From positions 186,001 through 250,000 of the forward strand of contig JAXLYV010000009.1 of the NCBI GenBank assembly GCA_046351235.1: a DNA stretch of 64,000 bases, in the 5' to 3' direction. This stretch comes from JBBSAT01 sp046351235 (GTDB taxonomy: Bacteria > Myxococcota_A > Polyangia > Polyangiales > Sandaracinaceae). The stretch's first letter is position 1, and each line of letters begins with the position of its first letter. This document shows positions 32,483 to 40,551 of this stretch, one piece after another. The translations under genes and the position numbers were made by a program. The notes under the pieces were generated by a model. That model made no database searches. It saw nothing but the letters and a program-made list of their open reading frames with translations, and had not been told where the DNA came from.

Positions 32483-33922
32483 GTGGACTCGCGTGGCGCC
32501 GTCGTCGTGCTCGCTGCCGCGCTCGTCGCGAGCGCGCCCGGCTGCTGCTGCAGCGGGCCCTCGGGGCCGCGGCTGATCGGGCCCTCACCCGTCGACGCGG
32601 GCCGAGACGCGCCGTTCGTCTTCCCGATCCCAGACGCGGCGGCCGTCGATGCTCCGAGCTGTCGCGCGATCGCGCCCTGCGATCCGCGGACGTGCGCGGG
32701 CGACTGCCGCGTTCCGGCGGTCTTGGACACCGTGCGCTCGGTCTTCGGCGTCCCCGCGGGCGAAGACGATCCGAGCCATCCCGGCTTCGCGCGCGTCTCG
32801 GCGAGCGAGCCCGACGTTCCCACGTCGGTCTTCGCGCCATCGACGTGCGTCTCGCTGTGTACGCCAGGCCGTCCGACCGGCTGCGACGCGTGCGCGCGTT
32901 GCAGTGCGCGCGTCGGACAGTCGCCCCTCGTCGCGCAGCTCGGCGGGATCGCGGCCGTCGTCGACTACGCGCACGGCGCCTGTCGTCCGACCTGCACCTT
33001 CGATCCCACGGGCCGCGGCGACTGTCCCGCTGGAACGACCTGCGATCCCGACGAGCTCGTGTGTCTCGAGGCCTGCTCCCGCGACGCGGAGTGCCAGGTG
33101 GCCCTCCGCTTCACCTACGACGGCTCCTGGGTCTCGCGCGTCGTCCGCGCGGATCGCTGCGACTTCTTCACCGGCCGCTGCGTCCGCGCGGAGCTCGCGG
33201 GCCCGCCGGCCGGGACGCGGTGCACGCTCGACACCGACTGCGCCGAAGGCGATGCGTGCAGCGGCGGCGTGTGTGCGACGCGCGGCTGCGATCCCGCCGA
33301 CGCGAGCTCGTGCGGCTTCGAGGGCCGCGGGGTCTGCGTCGTGCCCGGGACGCCGGAGGTCACGCCGCTCTGCTTCTTGCGTTGTGACGACGCGCGGGAC
33401 TGTGCTCCGGGCGTCGCCTGCGGCTCCGTGGGGTCTACGGCGGTGTGCACGGGGAGGTGCACGACGAGCGAGCAGTGTCACGCAGACGAGGTCTGCACCG
33501 AGGAGCCCTTCGGCCTCGCGATGTCGCTCGAACGTCGATGCCTCCCCGCGTGCGACGGACTCGGCGCGCGGGGCGCGCTCGGTGGCTGCCCCGAAGGCAG
33601 CGCCTGCCGCGATGTCGGTGAGGGGCGCGGAACGTGTACCGCGCTCGACTTCCTGTGCATCGCGGGCGCCGCGCCCTCGGACTTCGGAGCCTGTGCCGGT
33701 GGTCAGGTCTGCGACGCGCTCGCCGGGACGCGCGAAGGGCTGGGCCGTTGCGTCGAGCCCTGCACGAGCGACGACGCGTGCATCGAGCACGCCGGCGCGC
33801 GCTGCGTATCGCTCGGCGACAGCGCGGGCCTCTGCCGCGCGCCGTGCGGGCCGAGCGCACCGTGCGAGCCCGGACTGTTCTGCAGCGGCGAGGGTTGGTG
33901 CGTCGGGCCCGACGGGAGCTGA
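32483..33922 (+). CDS. Cysteine-rich lipoprotein
   Basis: A 479-residue protein starting at GTG. The signal peptide ends SAPGCCC, a lipobox with two extra cysteines. After an Asp/Ala linker the body holds about 50 cysteines in short modules of the form GTRCTLDTDCAEGDACSGGVC and SEQCHADEVC, i.e. C-x5-6-C-x5-C units like the disulfide-rich repeats common in myxobacterial surface proteins. No enzyme motif. Probably an extracellular disulfide-stapled rod or ligand-binding protein. Followed 82 bp later by another lipoprotein gene with its own Shine-Dalgarno, possibly in the same transcript. Confidence 0.87.
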   Translation: MDSRGAVVVLAAALVASAPGCCCSGPSGPRLIGPSPVDAGRDAPFVFPIPDAAAVDAPSCRAIAPCDPRTCAGDCRVPAVLDTVRSVFGVPAGEDDPSHPGFARVSASEPDVPTSVFAPSTCVSLCTPGRPTGCDACARCSARVGQSPLVAQLGGIAAVVDYAHGACRPTCTFDPTGRGDCPAGTTCDPDELVCLEACSRDAECQVALRFTYDGSWVSRVVRADRCDFFTGRCVRAELAGPPAGTRCTLDTDCAEGDACSGGVCATRGCDPADASSCGFEGRGVCVVPGTPEVTPLCFLRCDDARDCAPGVACGSVGSTAVCTGRCTTSEQCHADEVCTEEPFGLAMSLERRCLPACDGLGARGALGGCPEGSACRDVGEGRGTCTALDFLCIAGAAPSDFGACAGGQVCDALAGTREGLGRCVEPCTSDDACIEHAGARCVSLGDSAGLCRAPCGPSAPCEPGLFCSGEGWCVGPDGS

Positions 33923-34004
33923 CGCACGTGCAGGCGCTCGGACGACGTGGAAAGAGTCGGCGGGAGGGGATTCCTGCCCCACTCGCTCGTACTCCAAGGG
34001 AACC

Positions 34005-35186
34005 ATGCTGCTGCACCGTCGTTCGTCGCTCGCCCTCGGCTCGCTCCTCTGTGCTCTCTCCGTCCCCGCTTGCTCGACCCCCGCGGCGCGCGTGTGCGAC
34101 CCCGGCTCCACCCAGCGTTGTGTGTGCGCGTCGGGCGAGGGCGCCCAGAGCTGCAACGCGGACGGAACGGGCTGGCTCACGTGCTCGTGCGGTGGTGAGG
34201 TCGATGCCGACGTGCGGGACGGCGGCGTGAGCGTCGATGCGTTCTCGACCCTCGACACCGGCGCCATCGACGCGTCCACGCCTTCGGATGCCGGCTCCGA
34301 CGCGAACCTCCCGGCCTGCGCGGCGGGCGCGACGATCGCTCCGATCCAGGACCTGACGAACGGCACGGTCGGCGAGGCGACCCAGGTCGCCGTCCTGGGC
34401 GCGGTCGCGATGTCGCCGCCCTTCCTGCTCCAGCGCAGCGTCACGACCGGCACCTGCCTCTGGGCGGTGTTCGTCTCGGCGCCCGCGCTCTCCGAGACCG
34501 CGCCGGGCACCGGCATCCTCGTCACGAGCTACGGCGACAACGCGACCATCCCGCCGGGCGGGAGCACGGCGTTCTGTCCGGTGCGCGGGATGACCCCGAC
34601 CGGCTCGCTCATCCCCGACGACCTCGTGCCGGGCGACGTCCTCGACATCGTCGGCGAGGTCCGCACCTTCCTGCCGACCACGTGCGGCTCGACGCCGGGC
34701 GCGGCCACGACCGGCACGCGCCTGCTCGGCAACACGTGCTCGATCGAGCGCCGCGGCACCGCCACGCCGCCCGCGCCGCACGTGCTCTCGTCCGCCGAGG
34801 CCGCGCAGCTCGCGCAGCAGTCCGACGACGCGTTCCACCGGCTGTGGGATGGCGTGCTCGTCCGCGTCGAGGACGTCACCGCGAGCCCGCCGGCCTCGCC
34901 CGCGACCTGCACGCGCGGCGAGTCCGTCGTCGACGCGTTCGGCGCGATCGTGCTCGACGGCTCGGGCGCCCGCATCGGCGATCGCGTCTTCTACGACGGC
35001 TTCCTCAGCGCCTCGGGCGATACCTGCCACGCCGTCCCGCGTTATTGCGGAAACGGTCCCCAGAGCTTCACGGCGATCGAGGGCTTCGTCGCGCTCGACT
35101 TCTGCACGTGGTCGCTCTGGCCGGCCGACCGCTGCGCCGACTACGCGCCCGGCTCGGACGACTGCTCCGCCGCGTGCCTGCCGTGA
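34005..35186 (+). CDS. Lipoprotein, probable OB-fold-like exported domain
   Basis: A 393-residue lipoprotein. ATG at 34005 has AAGGGA 4 nt upstream; signal peptide ends ALSVPAC, then CVCASGEGAQSC and an Asp/Ala/Ser linker (to about residue 100). The mature part has strands and loops such as VAVLGAVAMSPPFLLQ, GILVTSYGD, LVPGDVLDIVGEVRTF and LWDGVLVRVEDVTA. The phrase pattern PGDVLDIVGEV...DGVLVRVEDV is like exported nuclease-associated OB-fold domains, but this is a loose resemblance. Function unknown. Confidence 0.82.
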   Translation: MLLHRRSSLALGSLLCALSVPACSTPAARVCDPGSTQRCVCASGEGAQSCNADGTGWLTCSCGGEVDADVRDGGVSVDAFSTLDTGAIDASTPSDAGSDANLPACAAGATIAPIQDLTNGTVGEATQVAVLGAVAMSPPFLLQRSVTTGTCLWAVFVSAPALSETAPGTGILVTSYGDNATIPPGGSTAFCPVRGMTPTGSLIPDDLVPGDVLDIVGEVRTFLPTTCGSTPGAATTGTRLLGNTCSIERRGTATPPAPHVLSSAEAAQLAQQSDDAFHRLWDGVLVRVEDVTASPPASPATCTRGESVVDAFGAIVLDGSGARIGDRVFYDGFLSASGDTCHAVPRYCGNGPQSFTAIEGFVALDFCTWSLWPADRCADYAPGSDDCSAACLP

Positions 35187-35204
35187 GCGGGCGCGCCGCG
35201 CGCG

Positions 35205-37232
35205 TCAGCTCTTCGCGCCTTCCTCCGCGGCCTTCCACACCTCGGCCTCGGTGAAGATGCGGACGAGCTCGGCGTCGATGTGGCCGTCCTTCACCTCGTA
35301 GCCGAGGATGGCGAGCGCGCGGTCGAGCGGCATCGCCTTCTTGTACGGGCGGTCGCGCGCCGTGAGCGCGTCGAAGATGTCGGCGATCGTCATGATCTTC
35401 GAGGGCACCGGGATGAGGTCGCCCGGTAGCCCCGCCGGATAGCCGCGGCCGTTCAGCTTCTCGTGGTGCGCGCCCGCGATCTCCGGGATGTTCGCGTAGT
35501 TCTTGCCCCAGGGAATCCGCGACAGGAAGTCCTTGGTGTGCACCACGTGCGAGCGGATCTGATCGATCTCGGCGTCGTTGAGCGAGCCCTTCGTGACCTG
35601 GAGCGAGGTGACCTCGTTCGCCGTCAGGAGCGGCTGCACGTGCCCGCACGCGTCGATGTACGTGCGCTGCCCGATGTCCATGATCCGCGTGAACTCGCCC
35701 TCCTTGAGGACCGTGGGCTCGTTCGACTCCGTCACGACCTTCCACGATTGCTCGAGCTCGGCCTTGCGCCGCTCGATCTCGGCGTCGATGGGCCTCAGGT
35801 CGATCTCGCCGCCGCCGCGCTGGATGGCCTCGAGCTTGCGCTCGAAGCGCTCCTTCTCGAGCTGCAGGAGCACGTAGTCGAAGCGCGCGCGGATGCCCTC
35901 GAGCTGCTGCGGATAGAGCTTCTTGGCTTTCACCAAGACCTCTTCGCGCACGCCGATCTTGCCGAAGTCGTGCAGGAGGCTCGCGTACTCGAGCTCCTTG
36001 AGCTCACGTCGCGAGAACTTCGTGTCCTTGTAGGGGCCGCTCGAGACGGCGTCGACGGCCTGCGCGAGGCCGTTCGAGAAGAGGCTCACGCGGAAGCTGT
36101 GACCGCTCGTCGTGGGATCGCGCTGCTCGATCGCCTGCACGGAGGCGCGGACGAATCCGTCGAAGATCTTCCGGATCTCGTCGTAGAGCAGCGCGTTCTC
36201 GAGCGCGATGGAGGCCTGCGAGGCGAGCGTCGCGAGCAGGTCCTCGCTTCGCTGGTCGAAGGGCACCACCTCTTCGAGCGTGTCCTCGGGGCGCTGGAGC
36301 TTCTTCTTCGGCTCGCGCTTCTTGTTGATCAGCTGGATGACGCCGATCACGTCGTCCTCGGCGCTGATCATCGGCACCGCGATCATCGACTTCGTGCGGT
36401 AGCCGATCTTGCGGTCGAAGCTGGGGTCGAAGCTGAAGACGCGGATGGTCTTGGCGAGCATCTCGCCGGACGGAAGCAGAGACGTGTGCTCGGCCTCGGG
36501 TGAGGCGCCCTCGGGCGGGATGAGCTCGTAGACGTCCGGGATGTTGATGACCTTGCGCGTGACCGCGGCGGCGCCGGCGATCGAGCGCGTCGTCATCGGG
36601 ATCGTGAACTCGCGCGACTGGAAGCTGATCGAGTCGTTCTGCGAGAGCTTGAAGCGCAGGCGCCGCTCGGCGCTCGGGCCCGTGCCCTTCGTCTCGACGA
36701 CGTAGACGCTCCCGGAGTCGGCGCCGGTGATGAAGCGGCTCTTCTCGAGGATGAGGCCGAGGAGACGATCGATGTCGCGCTCCTGCGAGATCGCGCGCGA
36801 GATCTCGATGATCTCGCCGAGCTCGTAGCGATAGCGGTTGAGCCAGCGCGAGCGGCGCTCCGACGCGAGGCGCAGCTCGACGCGATCGAGCACGCCGAGG
36901 GCCGCGAGGTAGACGAGATCGGGCGAGGCGAGGTCGGGCAGGTGCGCGATCACCGCGGTCGCCGGCATGCGATCGAGGAAGCCCTCGGGCAGCTCTCCGA
37001 TCACGAGCACGCCGGCGTGCCCGGGCGCGATGCGCGGGAGGTAGGGCTCGAGGGCGCCGCGCCGCACGGCGCTCGTGCCGATCGCGAGCATCAGTGCCTC
37101 GCCGCGCTGCACCTCGGTGACGGTGCCCTGCAGCTCGATGCGGACGTTCTCGCCGAGGCGCGCCTCCGTCTCGAGCGCGCGCGCGATCACGATCGCGGAG
37201 ACGTCGCTCATCTCGGTGTCGTGATCGGCCAT
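35205..37232 (-). CDS. GAF-HD-GYP protein, probable c-di-GMP phosphodiesterase with inserted coiled coil
   Basis: A 675-residue cytoplasmic signalling protein. Residues 1-130 are an unrecognised N-terminal domain, about 150-345 a GAF domain (RSEDLLATLASQASIALENALLYDE ends it). The HD-GYP part begins around 352: TTSGHSFRVS (375-382), HDFGKIGV (421-428) and HHEKLNGRGYP (589-599), so the metal ligands and the GYP triad are intact. Between HDFGKIGV and the following helix there is an insertion of about 120 residues (roughly 436-560), largely charged coiled coil (YVLLQLEKERFERKLEAIQ, DAEIERRKAELEQSW). Predicted to hydrolyse cyclic di-GMP under control of the GAF ligand. TAGCCT lies 12 nt before the ATG. 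Confidence 0.93.
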   Translation of the reverse strand: MADHDTEMSDVSAIVIARALETEARLGENVRIELQGTVTEVQRGEALMLAIGTSAVRRGALEPYLPRIAPGHAGVLVIGELPEGFLDRMPATAVIAHLPDLASPDLVYLAALGVLDRVELRLASERRSRWLNRYRYELGEIIEISRAISQERDIDRLLGLILEKSRFITGADSGSVYVVETKGTGPSAERRLRFKLSQNDSISFQSREFTIPMTTRSIAGAAAVTRKVINIPDVYELIPPEGASPEAEHTSLLPSGEMLAKTIRVFSFDPSFDRKIGYRTKSMIAVPMISAEDDVIGVIQLINKKREPKKKLQRPEDTLEEVVPFDQRSEDLLATLASQASIALENALLYDEIRKIFDGFVRASVQAIEQRDPTTSGHSFRVSLFSNGLAQAVDAVSSGPYKDTKFSRRELKELEYASLLHDFGKIGVREEVLVKAKKLYPQQLEGIRARFDYVLLQLEKERFERKLEAIQRGGGEIDLRPIDAEIERRKAELEQSWKVVTESNEPTVLKEGEFTRIMDIGQRTYIDACGHVQPLLTANEVTSLQVTKGSLNDAEIDQIRSHVVHTKDFLSRIPWGKNYANIPEIAGAHHEKLNGRGYPAGLPGDLIPVPSKIMTIADIFDALTARDRPYKKAMPLDRALAILGYEVKDGHIDAELVRIFTEAEVWKAAEEGAKS

Positions 37233-37244
37233 CCCAGCGGAGGG

Positions 37245-37250
37245 AGGCTA
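37245..37250 (-). promoter_or_regulatory. -10-like hexamer TAGCCT
   Basis: TAGCCT on the minus strand ends 12 nt before the HD-GYP start at 37232, leaving a predicted leader of about 5-6 nt. Confidence 0.4.
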
Positions 37251-37282
37251 TCACGGCACGTTCCCCGACAGGACTCCGCCGA

Positions 37283-38908
37283 TCAGCAGGCGAACGCGCA
37301 GAAATAGCTGCCCACGTGGGTGACGGCGCCGGCCTCCATCCAGACGCGCAGCTCGGGCGAGCAATAGGCCTCGCAGCCGCCACCCAGCTCGTACCCGCCG
37401 CCGGTTCGCACGAACCCGGGCACGACGCCCATGAACACGACGCGCTGGCCGCCGATGGGCATGGGCAGGAGGTCGCCTCCCATCGACGCGTTCGACCCGC
37501 GCACGTGCGAGTCGTGCATCGCGCCCACGTCCGAGAGCGAGTCGGCGACCAGGATCGCGCGGTTCGGCGCGTCGGGCGTCGCGGCGTCGGGGTCGGCGCG
37601 CCAGGCGTCGACGAGCGAGCGCGGGAAGATCGACGTGGTCGCGGTGTACGGGTTGACGTGCGTCGGGTAGCCGGTGGCCGTGATGCGCACGAATTCGAGC
37701 TGGGTGCCGGTGGTGTTCCAGGAGTAGTGCCCGGCGGCGTCGGTGATCGCGTCGAGCACCGGGCAGTAGCCGACGGACTGCACGTGCGCGCCGGCGATCG
37801 GCGCGCCCGTGATCGCATCGACGACCGTGCCCTGCACCGGGGCGATCCCGGAGAGGCCGCACGCGCCGGCGCGGCAGTATCCGCTCACGTGGGTGCCACA
37901 GTCGCGCGCGCACGAGCCGCAGTGGGAGGGATCGCCGCAGACGTCGACCTCGCACCCGTCCGCGCCGTCCTCGTTGCAGTCGATCGTGGTGCCCGAGCAG
38001 CCCGTCGTCACGCAGCGGCCCGCGATGCACTCCACGGTCGAGGTGTCGAGGTGCGTGCCGCAGAGCACGGTGCCGTTCTCGTCGACGTTGCCGTCGCAGT
38101 CGTCGTCGACGCCGTTGCAGCGATCGGGGACGCGCGGATGGATCGCGTCGTCGTCGTCGGCGCAGTCGCCGCCTGCCGAGGCCGCGAAGCTCGCGACCGT
38201 GCAGCCCACCTCGGGCGTGGCGGTGGCGTCGCCCCAGCCGTCGCCGTCGGCGTCGGGCCACGACATCACCATCACGTTCTCGTCGGTGTTGCCGTCGCAG
38301 TCGTTGTCGCGCATGTCGCAGATCTCGGTCGCGAGGCGCGAGATGTTCGGCATCGTGTCGTCGCAGTCGAGGCCGCACACGGCGGGGGCGCCGGCGGTGG
38401 GGGAGGGGTTGCAGCAGTAGCTCGGCAGCGTCCCGTCGAGGTCCATGTCGACGCCGCCGACCGTGGTCGGATCGCAGTCCTCGTCGTGCGTGTCGCAGCG
38501 CTCGGGGTTGCCGGGGAAGCGATCGGGGTCGTGGTCGTCGCAGTCCGTTCCGAGCGCGGTGCCGAGCGCATCGACGCAGTCGCGCGTCGGCACGCCGTCT
38601 CCGTCTTCGTCCGGGGGCGTGGAGAGACAGGTGCGCCGCTCCTCGCTGCAGAAGTCGTTCGTGCACGCGATCCCGTCGTCGCAGACGCGCACGCCGGGCG
38701 TGCAGTGGCCGCCCGCGCAGGTGGACGCGCCGTTGCAGAACAGACCGTCCTCGCAGTCGAGATCGGTGGCGCACGCGACGAGCGCGGCGTCGGGCGAGCC
38801 GTCGACGCGCCCGGCGTCACCGCTCGTGCTCGAGCCGCCGTCGCATCCGGCCAGGGGAAGGGCGACCACGAGCGAACAGAGAAGTACGACGCGTTCGTCC
38901 CAGCGCAT
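37283..38908 (-). CDS. Lipoprotein with MopE-type metal-binding repeats and carboxypeptidase-regulatory-like domain
   Basis: A 541-residue lipoprotein; ATG at 38908 gives a signal peptide ending VALPLAGC. The middle carries Asp/Cys repeats of the putative metal-binding MopE kind: TDCDDHDPDRFPGNPERCDTHDEDCD, DCDDTMPNIS, EICDMRDNDCDGNTDEN, DCADDDDAIHPRVPDRCNGVDDDCDGNVDEN. About residue 365 a carboxypeptidase-regulatory-like beta-sandwich starts (VQGTVVDAITGAPIAGAHVQSVG...DAAGHYSWNTTGTQ) and runs on to a C-terminal domain ending in CAFAC. Probably calcium-stabilised and surface exposed. Function unknown. Confidence 0.9.
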   Translation of the reverse strand: MRWDERVVLLCSLVVALPLAGCDGGSSTSGDAGRVDGSPDAALVACATDLDCEDGLFCNGASTCAGGHCTPGVRVCDDGIACTNDFCSEERRTCLSTPPDEDGDGVPTRDCVDALGTALGTDCDDHDPDRFPGNPERCDTHDEDCDPTTVGGVDMDLDGTLPSYCCNPSPTAGAPAVCGLDCDDTMPNISRLATEICDMRDNDCDGNTDENVMVMSWPDADGDGWGDATATPEVGCTVASFAASAGGDCADDDDAIHPRVPDRCNGVDDDCDGNVDENGTVLCGTHLDTSTVECIAGRCVTTGCSGTTIDCNEDGADGCEVDVCGDPSHCGSCARDCGTHVSGYCRAGACGLSGIAPVQGTVVDAITGAPIAGAHVQSVGYCPVLDAITDAAGHYSWNTTGTQLEFVRITATGYPTHVNPYTATTSIFPRSLVDAWRADPDAATPDAPNRAILVADSLSDVGAMHDSHVRGSNASMGGDLLPMPIGGQRVVFMGVVPGFVRTGGGYELGGGCEAYCSPELRVWMEAGAVTHVGSYFCAFAC

Positions 38909-38913
38909 GCCCG

Positions 38914-38919
38914 GTTGTA
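38914..38919 (-). promoter_or_regulatory. -10-like hexamer TACAAC, leaderless start
   Basis: TACAAC on the minus strand ends 5 nt before the ATG at 38908. The same hexamer precedes the plus gene at 44505. Confidence 0.4.
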
Positions 38920-39002
38920 ACAGACCGCCTCGCACGTCGGGCACGGACCGCAGGGCGAGCTTGAGCGAGCGCACGCGAAGCTTCTCGCGCGTGAGAGAGG
39001 AG

Positions 39003-39039
39003 TCAGGGGCGATTCGTGCTCACGAATCGCGATCCCTGA
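39003..39039. repeat. Two-part palindrome downstream of phoH
   Basis: TCAGGG and CCCTGA enclose CGATTCGT-N4-ACGAATCG, giving a 14-pair stem with a small asymmetric bulge. It lies 22 bp past the phoH stop on the minus strand and could terminate it. The flank reading GATGGAGC next to a CCCTC run resembles the flank of the second stem in the 23154-23371 repeat, suggesting a related element. Confidence 0.6.
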
Positions 39040-39060
39040 TGGAGCGCGCCCTCGCGCGCG

Positions 39061-40107
39061 TCACTCCTCGTTCGGCTCGCCGCGGTAGGGCGGGCGTGCG
39101 GGCGACTCTTCCTCGGCGCGCCGCGCATCGCGGGCCTCGTAGGCGCGCACGATGCGCGCGACGAGCGGGTGGCGCACCACGTCGGCGTCGCTGAAGAAGT
39201 TGATGCTGATGCCCTCGACGTTCGTCAAGAGGCGCACCGCGTCGCTCAGGCCGCTGCGCGCGCCGTTCGGGAGGTCCACCTGCGTCACGTCGCCGGTGAC
39301 GATCGCCTTGCTGCCGAACCCGAGGCGCGTGAGGAACATGCGCATCTGCTCGATCGTCGCGTTCTGCGCCTCGTCGAGGATGACGAACGCGTCGTTCAGC
39401 GTGCGGCCACGCATGAAGGCGAGCGGCGCCACCTCGACGACGCCGCGCTCGACGAGCCCCTGGGCGCGCTCGACGTCCATCATGTCGTGCAGGGCGTCGT
39501 AGAGCGGGCGCAGGTACGGGTTCACCTTCTCGGCGAGATCGCCCGGCAGGAACCCGAGCTTCTCGCCGGCCTCGACCGCGGGGCGCGTGAGCACGATGCG
39601 CTTGACGCGCTTCTCGCTCAGCGCGCGGACGGCCATCGCCATCGCGAGGTAGGTCTTGCCGGTGCCGGCCGGGCCGATGCCGAAGACCACGTCGTGCTGG
39701 CGGATCGCGTTCACGTAGCGCTGCTGCGCCACGCCCTTGGCCGTGATCGTCTTGCGCGGCGTCGCGAGCACCACGTCGTTCACGAGCTCGGCGAGCTTCA
39801 GGTCGGGGTGCTGCCGCAGCGTGCGGAGGCTGCGCGCGACCTCGCCACCGCGGAGCTTTCCATCGCCGAGCACGGAGAGCACCTCGAGCAGCGCGCGCTC
39901 GGCCGCCGCCACGAGCTCGCGCGGGCCGCGCAGCAGGATGACGTTGCCGCGCGTGCCGGCCTCGACGCCGAACTCACGGCTGAGCACCGCGAGGTTCTCG
40001 TTCCCGGTGCCGCTCAGCGAGAGCAAGAGCGCGGGGTCCTCGACCTCCACCTCTCCGCGCACGATCTCGTTCGGCTCCGCCACCTTGTTCGTTTCGATCG
40101 TCTTCAT
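39061..40107 (-). CDS. PhoH-like ATPase
   Basis: A 348-residue PhoH family protein of usual length. The N-terminal KH-like part (about 20-110) precedes the P-loop domain: Walker A GPAGTGKT (145-152), KRIVLTRPAVEAGEKLGFLPGDL (about 168-192), Walker B FVILDEAQN (about 232-240) and VTGDVTQVDLPNG, all hallmarks of the YbeZ/PhoH2 branch. These ATPases are linked to RNA processing and ribosome maturation, usually with an endoribonuclease ybeY gene downstream; here that gene is absent and the gene ends at a palindrome. C-terminus is acidic and probably disordered. Confidence 0.96.
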   Translation of the reverse strand: MKTIETNKVAEPNEIVRGEVEVEDPALLLSLSGTGNENLAVLSREFGVEAGTRGNVILLRGPRELVAAAERALLEVLSVLGDGKLRGGEVARSLRTLRQHPDLKLAELVNDVVLATPRKTITAKGVAQQRYVNAIRQHDVVFGIGPAGTGKTYLAMAMAVRALSEKRVKRIVLTRPAVEAGEKLGFLPGDLAEKVNPYLRPLYDALHDMMDVERAQGLVERGVVEVAPLAFMRGRTLNDAFVILDEAQNATIEQMRMFLTRLGFGSKAIVTGDVTQVDLPNGARSGLSDAVRLLTNVEGISINFFSDADVVRHPLVARIVRAYEARDARRAEEESPARPPYRGEPNEE

Positions 40108-40157
40108 CCGCTCGGCTCACGCTATCACGCGCACCGCGCGCGCACCCGCCGAGTGGA

Positions 40158-40463
40158 TCAGCCCGTTCGGCGCTCGATGGCGCGGAGGCGCTGCTCGTGG
40201 TCGTCGACGGTGCGCCGTAGATCGCGATCGGCGAGCAGGGTGTCGCGCAGCTCGTGCACGGCGCCGACCACCGCCGTGAGCTCGGTGGCGAGGCGGACCT
40301 CGGTCTCCGTCTGGCGGTGCTCGAGCCGGTCGAGGCGCTGGTGGGTCTGGTCGAGGCGCTGGTTGGTCTGGTCGAGGCGCTCGTTCGTCTGTGTCACGGC
40401 GTCGCGGATCTGCTTCAGCACGGCGAGCGTGGGGTCGGCGGGCTTGGTGGTCATTCTCGGCAT
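40158..40463 (-). CDS. Small coiled-coil protein with 7-residue tandem repeat
   Basis: A 101-residue soluble protein. The ATG at 40463 is the first good start; an internal ATG at 40454 is equally possible. Almost the whole chain is predicted helix: heptads QTNERLD, QTNQRLD, QTHQRLD, RLEHRQT at about 25-52, then another helix to the end (AVHELRDTLL, DDHEQRLRAIERRTG). The heptads come from a 21-bp DNA repeat. Resembles short spacer or oligomerisation proteins; no partner evident. Lies between phoH and a divergent haloperoxidase gene, and is not obviously part of either operon. Confidence 0.7.
   Translation of the reverse strand: MPRMTTKPADPTLAVLKQIRDAVTQTNERLDQTNQRLDQTHQRLDRLEHRQTETEVRLATELTAVVGAVHELRDTLLADRDLRRTVDDHEQRLRAIERRTG
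40326..40388. repeat. 21-bp tandem repeat, three units, coding
   Basis: Three units (40326-40346, 40347-40367, 40368-40388) with few differences encode one heptad each of the coiled-coil protein. In-frame copy-number change would lengthen or shorten the coil by exactly two helical turns. Confidence 0.85.
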
Positions 40464-40551
40464 GACGGTCGGGCTCGCTCGCGACGGACCGAGCTTGCCA
40501 CGATTCTCGCGGCACGCCGCGTTCGGCGTATCGTTTGCACGAGGCCGCCTC

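Noticed and set aside
40326..40388. Non-coding minisatellite
   Set aside because: The 21-bp units are in frame and encode heptads of a coiled coil; treated as a coding repeat.
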